Shown: positions 7,264 to 14,107 of the stretch, piece after piece
Layout of the letters: every line of letters begins with the position of its first letter
How positions within the stretch are numbered: position 1 is the stretch's first letter
Assembly: GCA_041744795.1 (NCBI GenBank)
Contig: JBGTKD010000180.1
Coordinates: forward strand, 1-21,274
From: DATHWB01 sp041744795
Lineage (GTDB): Bacteria; Actinomycetota; Acidimicrobiia; Spongiisociales; ZC4RG35
Direction: 5' to 3'
DNA: 21,274 nucleotides
Position numbers and translations under genes: made by a program
Notes under the pieces: generated by a model
Told to the model about the DNA's origin: nothing
Database searches by the model: none
What the model saw: the letters and a program-made list of their open reading frames with translations, nothing else

Positions 7264-7335
7264 TGCCCCCGGCAGGATTCGAACCTGCGCACCTGGCTCC
7301 GGAGGCCAGTGCTCTATCCCCTGAGCTACGGGGGC
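7264..7335 (-). tRNA. tRNA-Arg (anticodon CCG)
   Basis: A full cloverleaf can be drawn. The acceptor arm is GCCCCCG/CGGGGGC with discriminator A. The anticodon stem CTGGC/GCCAG encloses CTCCGGA, giving anticodon CCG, which reads CGG. The T arm is GCAGG-TTCGAAT-CCTGC. The gene is 72 bases and CCA is not encoded. It lies 24 bases upstream of hom on the same strand. Confidence 0.95.
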
Positions 7336-7345
7336 GCGAGGCGAA

Positions 7346-7351
7346 AGTGTA
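7346..7351 (-). promoter_or_regulatory. Possible -10 element for tRNA-Arg
   Basis: TACACT on the minus strand fits the TANNNT -10 pattern and lies ten bases before the tRNA 5' end. No good -35 hexamer is seen at the right distance. Confidence 0.35.
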
Positions 7352-7398
7352 CCTGTGGCCCGAGGGCGGCCAGCGAGGGCTGTGAGCCGACGGCCGTA

Positions 7399-7442
7399 CG
7401 AGCGCTCGGACGCTACCGCCAGATGGAACTCCCCTGTACCCT
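7399..7442 (+). promoter_or_regulatory. Possible ku promoter with upstream palindrome
   Basis: TACCCT at 7437-7442 fits a -10 element and ends seven bases before the ku ATG, so the transcript would start at or next to the start codon. CGAGCGCTCG at 7399-7408 is a perfect 10-base palindrome just upstream of the expected -35 position and could be an operator. It does not resemble a mycobacterial LexA box. Confidence 0.35.
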
Positions 7443-7449
7443 TCGACGC

Positions 7450-8235
7450 ATGAGGAGCATCTGGAAGGGCGCGGTGTCTTTCGGTCTGGTGACTATTCCC
7501 GTTGCCATGTACTCGGCGACCGAGAACCGCACGCCCAAGTTCAAACAACTCAGAGAGTCCGACCACTCTGCGATTCGATACAAGAGGGTTGCCGAGTCCG
7601 ACGGCGAAGAAGTCCAATGGGACGACATCGTGCGGGGATACGAGGTGGAAAAGGGCAAGTACGTCGTGTTCACCGACGAGGAGCTCGAAGCAGCGACGCC
7701 CGATTCGGGCGCCAGGCTGGTTGACGTCGTCCAGTTCGTCGACGCCTCCGAAGTGGACTCAATCTTCTACAAACAAACCTACTACCTGGCTCCTGAGAAG
7801 ACCGGGGTGAAGGCCTATCGCATCCTCACCGATGCGCTCTCAGAGGCCGACAAGATCGCCCTTGCAAAGGTCTCCATCCGAGAGAAGCAACACATGGCGG
7901 CCTTGCGGGTCACTGACGGCGTGTTGGTGATGGAGACCATGTTCTGGCCCGACGAGGTACGCGAACCAGCCTTCGAGGAGTTGGAGACCTCCGTAGAGAT
8001 CCGACCGGAAGAGGTGGCGATGGCCAAGACGCTCATCGAGAATCTGACGAGGAAGTTCGAGCTAGCCGAGTGGGTCGACACAACTCGTGAGGCTGTTGAG
8101 GAACTGGCCGCCAAAAAGGTCGCCGGCGAGGAAATCGTCGCACCCGAAGCGCCCGAACCGACCAAGGTCGTCGACCTGCTTGAAGCTCTTAAAGCCTCCG
8201 TCGAAGCAACCAAAGAGCGCCGCCAGGCGAGCTGA
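7450..8235 (+). CDS. ku: Ku protein for non-homologous end joining
   Basis: Bacterial Ku is a homodimeric ring that binds DNA double-strand ends and recruits the ligase LigD. The 261-residue product begins MRSIWKGAVSFGLVTIPV, the family hallmark. It continues with the Ku beta-barrel core, including YYLAPEKTGVKAYRIL and EKQHMAALRV. The C-terminal tail, about 225-261, is charged and ends in RRQAS. No ribosome binding site precedes the ATG, and a -10-like TACCCT ends seven bases upstream, so a leaderless mRNA is likely. An in-frame upstream ATG at 7423 is possible but lies outside the conserved start. No ligD gene is in the window. Confidence 0.96.
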   Translation: MRSIWKGAVSFGLVTIPVAMYSATENRTPKFKQLRESDHSAIRYKRVAESDGEEVQWDDIVRGYEVEKGKYVVFTDEELEAATPDSGARLVDVVQFVDASEVDSIFYKQTYYLAPEKTGVKAYRILTDALSEADKIALAKVSIREKQHMAALRVTDGVLVMETMFWPDEVREPAFEELETSVEIRPEEVAMAKTLIENLTRKFELAEWVDTTREAVEELAAKKVAGEEIVAPEAPEPTKVVDLLEALKASVEATKERRQAS

Positions 8236-8258
8236 GCCCGCGTTTTCGACAGTCTGAC

Positions 8259-8495
8259 TCAACCTCCGAGGTCGGCCAGGGAGAACGCCGCCACATGCCC
8301 ACCCGCACGATCGGTCCAAGACAGAATCAGGAATTCGCCGTGGGCTACGACTGAAGGCGCAGCCGCCGACCCGGCTTCACCGGACGGAACCAGAAGCCTG
8401 GGCGGGGTGAAAGACCGACCGGCATCGACGGACCGGCTGTAGGAGATGCCAGGCCCCGGGCCGACCGGTACCGCCCGAGATCTCGGAGGATGCAA
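8259..8495 (-). pseudogene. 3' remnant of a BNR/sialidase-like repeat protein
   Basis: The frame is open directly after the hpd stop and ends at 8259. The translated stretch contains GISYSRSVDAGRSFTPPRLL and later SWTDRAGG. These resemble beta-propeller BNR blades (S-x-D-x-G-x-x-F, and a WTD strand) of exo-sialidase-like proteins. Only about one and a half blades are left. There is no signal peptide and no normal start; the first available start is a TTG at 8495. I read it as the tail of a gene whose 5' part was lost where hpd now ends. It could instead be a chance resemblance. Confidence 0.42.
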
Positions 8496-8507
8496 TCGAG
8501 AAGCGAG

Positions 8508-9617
8508 TCAGAGGTTGCCGCGGGCGGCTTGTTCTCCCTCTAGTGCCTCAAAGAGGGCCTGGAAGTTGCCGAGGCCGAAACCGCGTGATCCGTGGCGCTC
8601 GATCACCTCGTAAAACACAGTCGGGCGGTCCTGCACCGAATTCGTGAAGAGTTGCAAGAGGTACCCCTCTTCGTCCTGGTCGATCAGAATCCGGTGCTCG
8701 GCCAGGACATCGAGATCGGCATCGATCGAAGACCAATCCAGTCGGCCTCTTATCTGCTCGTAGTACGAGTCCGGCACATTCAGGAATTTGATCCCATCGG
8801 CCCGCATTCGACTGACTGTGTCAACAATGTCATCGGTCAGAAGCGCCATGTGCTGGACCCCGGGACTGCGATAGAAGTCGAGGTACTCCTCGATCTGTGA
8901 CTTCTTCTTCCCATCAGCAGGCTCATTGATGGGCAGTTTGATCCGGCCTTCCCCGTCCCACAGGACCTTGGACATAAGGGCCGTGTACTCGGTAGAGATC
9001 GCCTCGTCATCGAAGTGGACCAGTTGACTGAATCCGAGGACATCTCCGTAGAACTTGGCCCAACGATCCATTTCGCCGAGTTCCACGTTGGCCACGACAT
9101 GATCCACCAGCTTCAGTCCCTTAGGTTCGAACTGGAGAAAGGACGTTTCGGTGTCGGCTTGATAGCCAGGGAAAAACGCTCCCGAGTAGTTGGACCGGTC
9201 CACGAAAGTGTGGATCGTCTCGCCGTAGGCCCTGATCGATGCGGTGATGATCTTGCCGCCCTCGTCTTCATGCGCCGTGGGTTCTTGATGAACCTCCGCT
9301 CCTCGTTCGACGGCCAGCCGGAAGGCATCCTCGACGTCGAGTACCCGAAAAGCCACATCCCTGACACCGTCGCCATGGAGATATTGGTGGCGGTTGATGT
9401 CGGATTCGGGCCCCAAACCGGCAGTGAACACGAAACGGATGTCGTTCTGCTGCATCAGATAGCTCGCCCGATCACGGATTCCCGTCTCGGGCCCGGCGTA
9501 GGCGGCTGCAGAAAAGCCGAAAATGGATCCGTAATAGTGGGCTGCCTGCTTGGCGTTGCCCACGTAGAACTCGATGTAGTCGTAGCCAAGAATCGGCATC
9601 GGATCGTGGGCGAGCAT
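8508..9617 (-). CDS. hpd: 4-hydroxyphenylpyruvate dioxygenase
   Basis: This Fe(II) enzyme converts 4-hydroxyphenylpyruvate to homogentisate in tyrosine breakdown. The 369-residue product has two vicinal-oxygen-chelate halves. The expected iron ligands are H173 (LVDHVVANV), H256 (VQHMALLTDD) and E337 (VFYEVIERHG). The C-terminal segment RGFGLGNFQALFEALE is typical of the family. I chose the ATG at 9617 because GGAGG lies five bases upstream. A TTG at 9671 would add 18 non-conserved residues. An Lrp/AsnC gene diverges from it and probably controls it. Homogentisate dioxygenase is not nearby. Confidence 0.95.
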   Translation of the reverse strand: MLAHDPMPILGYDYIEFYVGNAKQAAHYYGSIFGFSAAAYAGPETGIRDRASYLMQQNDIRFVFTAGLGPESDINRHQYLHGDGVRDVAFRVLDVEDAFRLAVERGAEVHQEPTAHEDEGGKIITASIRAYGETIHTFVDRSNYSGAFFPGYQADTETSFLQFEPKGLKLVDHVVANVELGEMDRWAKFYGDVLGFSQLVHFDDEAISTEYTALMSKVLWDGEGRIKLPINEPADGKKKSQIEEYLDFYRSPGVQHMALLTDDIVDTVSRMRADGIKFLNVPDSYYEQIRGRLDWSSIDADLDVLAEHRILIDQDEEGYLLQLFTNSVQDRPTVFYEVIERHGSRGFGLGNFQALFEALEGEQAARGNL

Positions 9618-9694
9618 TCGGGCCTCCAGAGTGTGTCCCCGCACTCTCGGCCAAATGGGCGAGATGTTCAAGTCACCGATGGGTCACTGGACAG

Positions 9695-9707
9695 TTTGTA
9701 TAGCAAA
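9695..9707. promoter_or_regulatory. Palindrome with hpd extended -10, putative Lrp operator
   Basis: TTTG-TATAG-CAAA is a dyad with 4-base arms in the divergent hpd/lrp gap. On the minus strand it contains TGCTATACA, a good extended -10 for hpd, with transcription expected to start near 9690. On the plus strand it contains TATAGC, a weaker -10 candidate for lrp. A regulator bound here would cover both start regions. The lrp ATG has AAGGTGG at 9716-9722 as its ribosome binding site. Confidence 0.5.
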
Positions 9708-9729
9708 ATGCCGATAAGGTGGTCGTGTC

Positions 9730-10203
9730 ATGACACAGAATGCTCACCCGCTAGACGAGCTCGACAAAGACCTTCTTCGTCTTCTCCACTCCGAACCTCG
9801 GATCGGGATGCTTGAGGCGTCACGTCGGCTGGGGGTGGCGCGCGGCACGGTGACCGCCCGCATGGATCGGATGAGAGCTAGCGGGATCGTGACAGGGTTC
9901 GGCCCCGACCTCGACCTAAGAAAGATCGGCTACCCGGTCATGGCGTTCTCGATTCTCGAGCTCGCGCAAGGAAGAATCGACGATGTCACAAACATATTGA
10001 CCGACATCCCTGAAGTACTCGAAGCGCACACGATCGCCGGCCGTGGGGACCTGCTGATCCGCATCGTCGCGCGCACAAACGATCACCTAATGGAAGTGAT
10101 CCAGCAGATCCTGGCGTCGCCTCACATCGCCCGAGCGGAGACGATGATCGCCCTCACCTCCCAGGTGCCGATACGTCCGACGTCTGTGCTGGCAGTCGAC
10201 TGA
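9730..10203 (+). CDS. Lrp/AsnC family transcriptional regulator
   Basis: These regulators bind DNA through an N-terminal helix-turn-helix and sense amino acids through a C-terminal RAM (ACT-like) domain. The 157 residues fit. The HTH covers about 10-50 (LDELDKDLLRLLHSEPRIG, then SRRLGVARGTVTARMDRM). The RAM domain spans about 68-142, with AGRGDLLIRIVA at 103-114 as the GxxD-type motif. It diverges from hpd across 112 bases containing a palindrome, which points to control of tyrosine/phenylalanine catabolism. The ligand is unknown. Its 3' end faces yqeY with only five bases between. Confidence 0.93.
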   Translation: MTQNAHPLDELDKDLLRLLHSEPRIGMLEASRRLGVARGTVTARMDRMRASGIVTGFGPDLDLRKIGYPVMAFSILELAQGRIDDVTNILTDIPEVLEAHTIAGRGDLLIRIVARTNDHLMEVIQQILASPHIARAETMIALTSQVPIRPTSVLAVD

Positions 10204-10208
10204 CTCGA

Positions 10209-10670
10209 TCAGAGGTCCAGTTGTTGTCTCACCAACTGGTTGACGAGCGTTCCGTCGACGTCGTCTTTGTGCGATTTCATGATCGCCCCCATGACCCGAC
10301 CTGCCGCCGACGGATCGCCTGCCACGCCAAGTTCGGCGATCGTTGTATCGACGAGGGCCCGCGTGGCGCTCTCGTCGAGCTTGGACGGCAGCCAACGGGA
10401 CAGGTAGTCGACTTCGAAGGCCAACTTGTCGGCCATCACCTGGCCCCGTTCGCCCAGACCCTCATATTCGACGATCGATTTCCGCATCTTCTTCACATAT
10501 GAGCCGATCACGGCGCGGTAGAAGTCGTCGTCGAGGTCACCGCCGAATCCAGGCGCGGTGGCAGCCAGACCCGCTTCCGACCGGACCTGTCGTATCACGT
10601 CCCGTCGCGCGGCGTCCTTTTCCAGCATGGCGTTCTTGAGCTCGACATCCAGTTCTTCAGCAATGGTCAT
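10209..10670 (-). CDS. yqeY: GatB/YqeY domain protein
   Basis: The 153 residues match the YqeY family, a helical protein related to the tRNA-binding tail domain of GatB. Its cellular role is not settled. Family features seen are the N-terminal LKNAMLEKDAARRDVIRQVRSE helix, the YVKKMRKSIVEYE segment, LSRWLPSKL, and GRVMGAIMKSHKDDVDG. The start overlaps the end of the upstream phosphodiesterase gene by 14 bases and has GAGGAA seven bases before the ATG, so the two are co-transcribed. Confidence 0.92.
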   Translation of the reverse strand: MTIAEELDVELKNAMLEKDAARRDVIRQVRSEAGLAATAPGFGGDLDDDFYRAVIGSYVKKMRKSIVEYEGLGERGQVMADKLAFEVDYLSRWLPSKLDESATRALVDTTIAELGVAGDPSAAGRVMGAIMKSHKDDVDGTLVNQLVRQQLDL

Positions 10671-11358
10671 GCGACATTCCTCGTTCGGCTAGCAGTTCGC
10701 CCGGGCGGTTGGTGATGATCGCAGCCACGCCAAGGCCGGCCAACCTGGTCGCTTCGAGAACGTCATCGACGGTCCAGACAACTACTTCGATACCTTCGCG
10801 ATGAGCCATCTCCATCGTGTCGGCGTCGACGTGCATGAACTCGGGAGCTATCGATCGATGCCCGTGGTCGACGGCGTGTCTGAGTGCAGCAACATGGCCG
10901 ATCGGCTCTGTGTAGAGCAGTCCAGTCGGTACGTCGGGGTGGCTCTCACGCACCGCATCCACCGACGGCCACCAGAATGACGTGACCACGTCACCCGGTC
11001 GCGCTCTGTCGGCCACGTCACGCGCTATCCGGTGATCCCCCTCGAAGCCTGGCTCTATCGGGTCGTTCTTGACCTCCAGATCCAAGGGGACGGCGAGGCC
11101 CAACACTTCGTCCAGGGCTGCGGGTCGATGACCCGACAGGTCGATTCCCTCAAGCACCCCCCACGGATGGTGAGCCACGACGAATCCGGCCAACTCCGGG
11201 TCGTGTGACAGCACAAGTCGGCCGTCGGCGGTCCGCCGGATGTCAACTTCGACGCCCGCGGCGACCTCGGCGGCGGCCCGTATGCCCGCTACGACATTGT
11301 CGGGGTATCGAGAGGGCCATCCGCGGTGGCCCCAAACGGCAGATTGAGAAAAAAACAT
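10657..11358 (-). CDS. Glycerophosphodiester phosphodiesterase family protein
   Basis: GDPD enzymes cleave glycerophosphodiesters to glycerol-3-phosphate and an alcohol. The 233-residue TIM-barrel protein has H11-R12 (GHRG), the metal-ligand pair E37/D39 (GVEVDI) and the second histidine H52 (LSHDPEL). Other conserved parts are LDLEVKND and VWTVDD. There is no signal peptide, so it is probably cytoplasmic. The ATG at 11358 is followed by seven consecutive T bases. The ribosome binding site is weak. It is divergent from the whiB gene. Confidence 0.9.
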   Translation of the reverse strand: MFFSQSAVWGHRGWPSRYPDNVVAGIRAAAEVAAGVEVDIRRTADGRLVLSHDPELAGFVVAHHPWGVLEGIDLSGHRPAALDEVLGLAVPLDLEVKNDPIEPGFEGDHRIARDVADRARPGDVVTSFWWPSVDAVRESHPDVPTGLLYTEPIGHVAALRHAVDHGHRSIAPEFMHVDADTMEMAHREGIEVVVWTVDDVLEATRLAGLGVAAIITNRPGELLAERGMSHDHC

Positions 11359-11368
11359 CAGGAATCCG

Positions 11369-11397
11369 TTGCGAACCCGTCAGTACGCCTGTACCGT
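11369..11397 (+). promoter_or_regulatory. Possible whiB promoter
   Basis: TTGCGA (11369-11374) and TACCGT (11392-11397) are separated by exactly 17 bases. They match a housekeeping sigma promoter reasonably well, with transcription expected near 11404. This would leave a leader of about 110 bases before whiB. Confidence 0.4.
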
Positions 11398-11451
11398 TCG
11401 CGGTGCAAGCACTCGAAAGCGGTCGTCGTGCGGTCCATCTTCGTGAAATTT

Positions 11452-11464
11452 GGCACAAAGTGCC
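11452..11464. promoter_or_regulatory. Inverted repeat GGCAC-AAA-GTGCC upstream of whiB
   Basis: Perfect 5-bp arms surround a 3-base centre, about 50 bases before the whiB ATG. It could be an operator or a small hairpin in the leader RNA. Confidence 0.4.
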
Positions 11465-11513
11465 TGGACCAACGAACGTCCGACTGACACTCCCCGCCAT
11501 CGAAGGAATCCCC

Positions 11514-11792
11514 ATGGAGTTGACTCTTACCCTTACCCAGCCGTGGACCGAGATCGCCGCATGTCGCGATTCGGACCCGAGCCTCTTTTTCCCGATCGGA
11601 TCGACCGGCCCCGCCCTCGATCAGATCGCGGCTGCCAAGGCAATTTGCACCGGATGCGCCGTCATCGACGACTGCCTCCAGTACGCCCTCGAGACCAACC
11701 AGGAAGCGGGAGTCTGGGGCGGGTACGCCGAAGACGAGCGTCGCCGGTTGCGCAAGCGCTGGTTGGCGGAACGGCGCCGCCGAGCACTCTGA
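11514..11792 (+). CDS. whiB: WhiB-family iron-sulfur transcriptional regulator (WhiB1-like)
   Basis: WhiB proteins bind a [4Fe-4S] cluster sensitive to NO or oxygen and regulate transcription through the housekeeping sigma factor. They are restricted to actinobacteria and their phages. The 92-residue product has four cluster cysteines: C17, C45, C48 and C54. The turn motif GVWGG is at 66-70, followed by a basic DNA-binding tail (DERRRLRKRWLAERRRR). CRDSDPSLFFPIGSTGPALD resembles WhiB1 more than other subtypes, though the assignment is tentative. AAGGA lies before the ATG. A strong terminator follows. Confidence 0.95.
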   Translation: MELTLTLTQPWTEIAACRDSDPSLFFPIGSTGPALDQIAAAKAICTGCAVIDDCLQYALETNQEAGVWGGYAEDERRRLRKRWLAERRRRAL

Positions 11793-11800
11793 ACTTCGAT

Positions 11801-11835
11801 CCGAAACCGGCCGCCAGGCCGGTTTCGGTCCTTTT
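11801..11835 (+). terminator. Intrinsic terminator after whiB
   Basis: A perfect 12-bp stem, CCGAAACCGGCC (11801-11812) with GGCCGGTTTCGG (11817-11828), encloses a GCCA loop and is followed by TCCTTTT. It begins eight bases after the whiB stop. On the minus strand no T-run follows the hairpin, so it mainly serves whiB. Confidence 0.9.
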
Positions 11836-11847
11836 AGGGTCGTCAAG

Positions 11848-12078
11848 TCACGACGACCGACCGAATCCAACATTCTGCTTGGCATCGTCTGTCTCGATCT
11901 CGACGTAGGCCAACCGGGCGACGGGAACTCCGACACGCCTCTTTTTTGAGTCATCGAGCCACACGATGGCGGCGTCTCCCGCAATAGCCTCGGCGAAGCT
12001 GGCTTCGAATTCCTGGGCGTCGTCGACTTCGAGCTCGACAACCTTCGTCGAGTCCGCGATTCCGATCCTGACCTTCAC
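11848..12078 (-). CDS. DUF3107 family small protein
   Basis: This 76-residue protein matches the actinobacterial DUF3107 family, whose function is unknown. It starts MKVRIGIADSTKVVELEV and has the conserved central VPVARLAYVEIET followed by a C-terminal NVGFG. The start is a GTG at 12078, set by GAGGAG five to six bases upstream. A TACGAT -10-like element is on the minus strand at 12106-12111. It faces whiB across the terminator. Confidence 0.87.
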   Translation of the reverse strand: MKVRIGIADSTKVVELEVDDAQEFEASFAEAIAGDAAIVWLDDSKKRRVGVPVARLAYVEIETDDAKQNVGFGRSS

Positions 12079-12157
12079 ACAATCTCCTCATCAGTGTCTC
12101 CGCGCATCGTACGTCGATCCGAACAACCAAGTGATTCCACTCGCCGGCTGCAGCCCG

Positions 12158-12163
12158 TACGTT
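12158..12163 (+). promoter_or_regulatory. -10-like element for a leaderless LysM gene
   Basis: TACGTT fits TANNNT and ends six bases before the ATG at 12170. No ribosome binding site is present, as with ku. The -35 region is weak. Confidence 0.3.
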
Positions 12164-12169
12164 CGCCGG

Positions 12170-12736
12170 ATGTTCGTGCGATTCCTCTCGCTAACCGCCC
12201 TGCTCGCAGGCCTTTTGGTCATCGACCCCCACTGGATCACGATCGACTGGACTGCTCCTCTCGAGTGGCTTAGCTCGTCGCGCCCGGAGGACGCGGTTGC
12301 CGCCATTGTCCGCACCGTCGCGATAGCACTGGCGGCCACTCAAACCGGGGCTCTTGCAACTATCTGGACAGCGCACGCTCTCAACAGCGAATGCCTGGAA
12401 AGGATCGGTCGTCGCCTGCTGGTTCCTGTCCTCCGGAGCGCTGGGCCGATCGCTCTCGTCGTAGGATCGGCACTGCCGGCGACCGCATCAGAGACCCGCC
12501 TGCCAATCACCCCTCCGCCTGTTCGAGTCGTCGCAGAACACACATCCGACCAACCCGAGTTCGTCGTCGTGCGGCCCGGCGACAGCATGTGGAAGATCGC
12601 CGCAGCCCACGCTCCGGACGAGACGGCCCCCTTCTGGCTGCGCGTGGTTGATCTCAACCGGAATCGATTCGTCGACGTGAATCTGATTCATCCCGGAGAC
12701 GAGGTTTTGTTGCCGACGGTCAGCCCAACAGGCTGA
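12170..12736 (+). CDS. Membrane protein with C-terminal LysM domain
   Basis: The 188-residue product has hydrophobic segments at about 4-20, 45-66 and 92-105. A Pro-rich linker (about 110-125) follows, then a LysM domain at about 130-184 (EFVVVRPGDSMWKIAAAH, then VNLIHPGDEVLLP). LysM binds peptidoglycan glycan chains, so the C-terminus is expected outside the membrane. The precise role is unknown. The ATG was chosen because the hydrophobic N-terminus begins there and a -10-like element lies just before it. Its last 17 bases overlap the end of the convergent yjbQ gene. Confidence 0.8.
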   Translation: MFVRFLSLTALLAGLLVIDPHWITIDWTAPLEWLSSSRPEDAVAAIVRTVAIALAATQTGALATIWTAHALNSECLERIGRRLLVPVLRSAGPIALVVGSALPATASETRLPITPPPVRVVAEHTSDQPEFVVVRPGDSMWKIAAAHAPDETAPFWLRVVDLNRNRFVDVNLIHPGDEVLLPTVSPTG

Positions 12737-13121
12737 ACCTCACCTGTCGTCGCGGGTTGTCGCCATTCGGATCCACGAGCACGACTGACTGCCACGTCCC
12801 GAGCGCCATCGATCCGGCCACCACTGGAATCGTGACAGAAGGACTGATCCAGGCGGGCAGCACGTGGTCTCGACCATGCCCGGGCGATCCGTGACGATGC
12901 AACCAGCGGTCGTCCGCTGGCAGCAACTGGTTGATCGATTGGAGCAGGTCCGAGTCCGATCCAGCCCCAACCTCTATGACAGCCACACCACAGGTGGCGT
13001 GCGGAGCGAATACGTTGAGCAGACCCTCGTCATCGGGCTCGAGGAAGGAAAGAACGTAGCCCGTAAGGTCGACCACGACGGGCCGAGAGCCCGTCTCGAG
13101 TGTGATCTCAACAGACCGCAC
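12720..13121 (-). CDS. yjbQ: YjbQ/UPF0047 family protein
   Basis: The 133 residues match the YjbQ family, reported to have weak thiamine-phosphate synthase activity in E. coli; the true role is uncertain. Conserved segments are LNVFAPHATCGVAVIE, the HRHG stretch, PSVTIPVVAGSMALGTWQSV, and a C-terminal RRQVRFSLLG. The start is a GTG at 13121, two bases after the prs stop, with no separate ribosome binding site, so translation probably depends on prs. A longer upstream frame overlaps prs and is not protein-like. Confidence 0.87.
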   Translation of the reverse strand: MRSVEITLETGSRPVVVDLTGYVLSFLEPDDEGLLNVFAPHATCGVAVIEVGAGSDSDLLQSINQLLPADDRWLHRHGSPGHGRDHVLPAWISPSVTIPVVAGSMALGTWQSVVLVDPNGDNPRRQVRFSLLG

Positions 13122-13123
13122 TG

Positions 13124-14095
13124 TCAGGTGTTGTCGCCCAGGAAGATCTCCGAAACGCTCGAGTCCATCAGGATCGCCTGAAGAGCCTCGGCGAGGATCG
13201 GACCGATTGACAGGACCTTTAGCTTGTCGAGTTTCTGAGCGTCCTCGGAAACCGGGAGAGTGTTGGTGACGATGACCTCCTCGACAGGGGCGTTCTTCAA
13301 CCGATCGATCGCCGGTCCCGACAAGACGGCATGGGTTGCGGCGATCCGCACGCTCAGTGCGCCACCGGCCCTGAGAAGTTCTGCCGCGTTGCACACAGTG
13401 CCCGCAGTGTCGATGATGTCGTCCACGATCAGAGCATGGCGACCCTCCACGTCACCGGAGACCTCCAAGGCCTCTGAAACATTGTGCTCGTCGGGTGAAC
13501 GCCGCTTGTAAACGAAGGCGACACTGGCCTCGAGATGCTTGGCGTACTTCTCCGCCCGCTTCACACCTCCGGCATCGGGAGAGACAACCGCTACCGGCCC
13601 ATCGAAAGAGCCCCTCAAATAGTCGGTGATGATCGGAAGGGCAGTCAGGTGATCCATCGGGTTGTTGAAGAACCCCTGCAGCTGGCCGGTGTGTAGATCC
13701 ACCGAGACGATGCGGTCGGCACCAGCAGTCATGAACAGGTCTGCCACGAGACGGGCGGTGATCGGCTCTCGCGGCAGGACCTTCTTGTCCTGTCTGGCGT
13801 ATCCGTAGAACGGCATCACAGCCGTGATGCGACGGGCAGACGCCCGCCGGAGAGCGTCGATGATGATCAACTGCTCCATGATTGCGTCGTTGATCGGGGG
13901 CGAATGGCTCTGGATGACGAAACACGACGCCCCGCGAACACTCTCCGTCGGCCTCGCGTACAACTCACCATTGGCAAAGCGCGAGCGGTGCAACTCGCCC
14001 AGGTGTACCCCCAAAAGATCCGCTACCTCTTCGGCAAGCGGTTCATTGATTCCGCCAGAAAAAAGCATTAGGCGGTTACGGCTGACGATGTCCAA
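13124..14095 (-). CDS. prs: Ribose-phosphate pyrophosphokinase (PRPP synthase)
   Basis: Prs makes PRPP from ribose-5-phosphate and ATP, feeding purine, pyrimidine, histidine and tryptophan synthesis. Diagnostic segments are MPFYGYARQDKK, VDLHTGQLQGFF, SPDAGGVKRA and the PRPP-binding VDDIIDTAGTV. I chose a TTG at 14095 (323 residues, beginning MDIVSRNRLMLFSGG) because GGAGG lies five bases upstream. A GTG at 14107 directly after the glmU stop would add four residues and cannot be excluded. The gene follows glmU, a widely conserved pair. Confidence 0.95.
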   Translation of the reverse strand: MDIVSRNRLMLFSGGINEPLAEEVADLLGVHLGELHRSRFANGELYARPTESVRGASCFVIQSHSPPINDAIMEQLIIIDALRRASARRITAVMPFYGYARQDKKVLPREPITARLVADLFMTAGADRIVSVDLHTGQLQGFFNNPMDHLTALPIITDYLRGSFDGPVAVVSPDAGGVKRAEKYAKHLEASVAFVYKRRSPDEHNVSEALEVSGDVEGRHALIVDDIIDTAGTVCNAAELLRAGGALSVRIAATHAVLSGPAIDRLKNAPVEEVIVTNTLPVSEDAQKLDKLKVLSIGPILAEALQAILMDSSVSEIFLGDNT

Positions 14096-14107
14096 GGGTT
14101 CCTCCAC

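Noticed and set aside
7240..7617. N-terminal extension of homoserine dehydrogenase
   Set aside because: It reads through the tRNA-Arg gene and antisense of ku; homology starts at MRVGIGILGGG.
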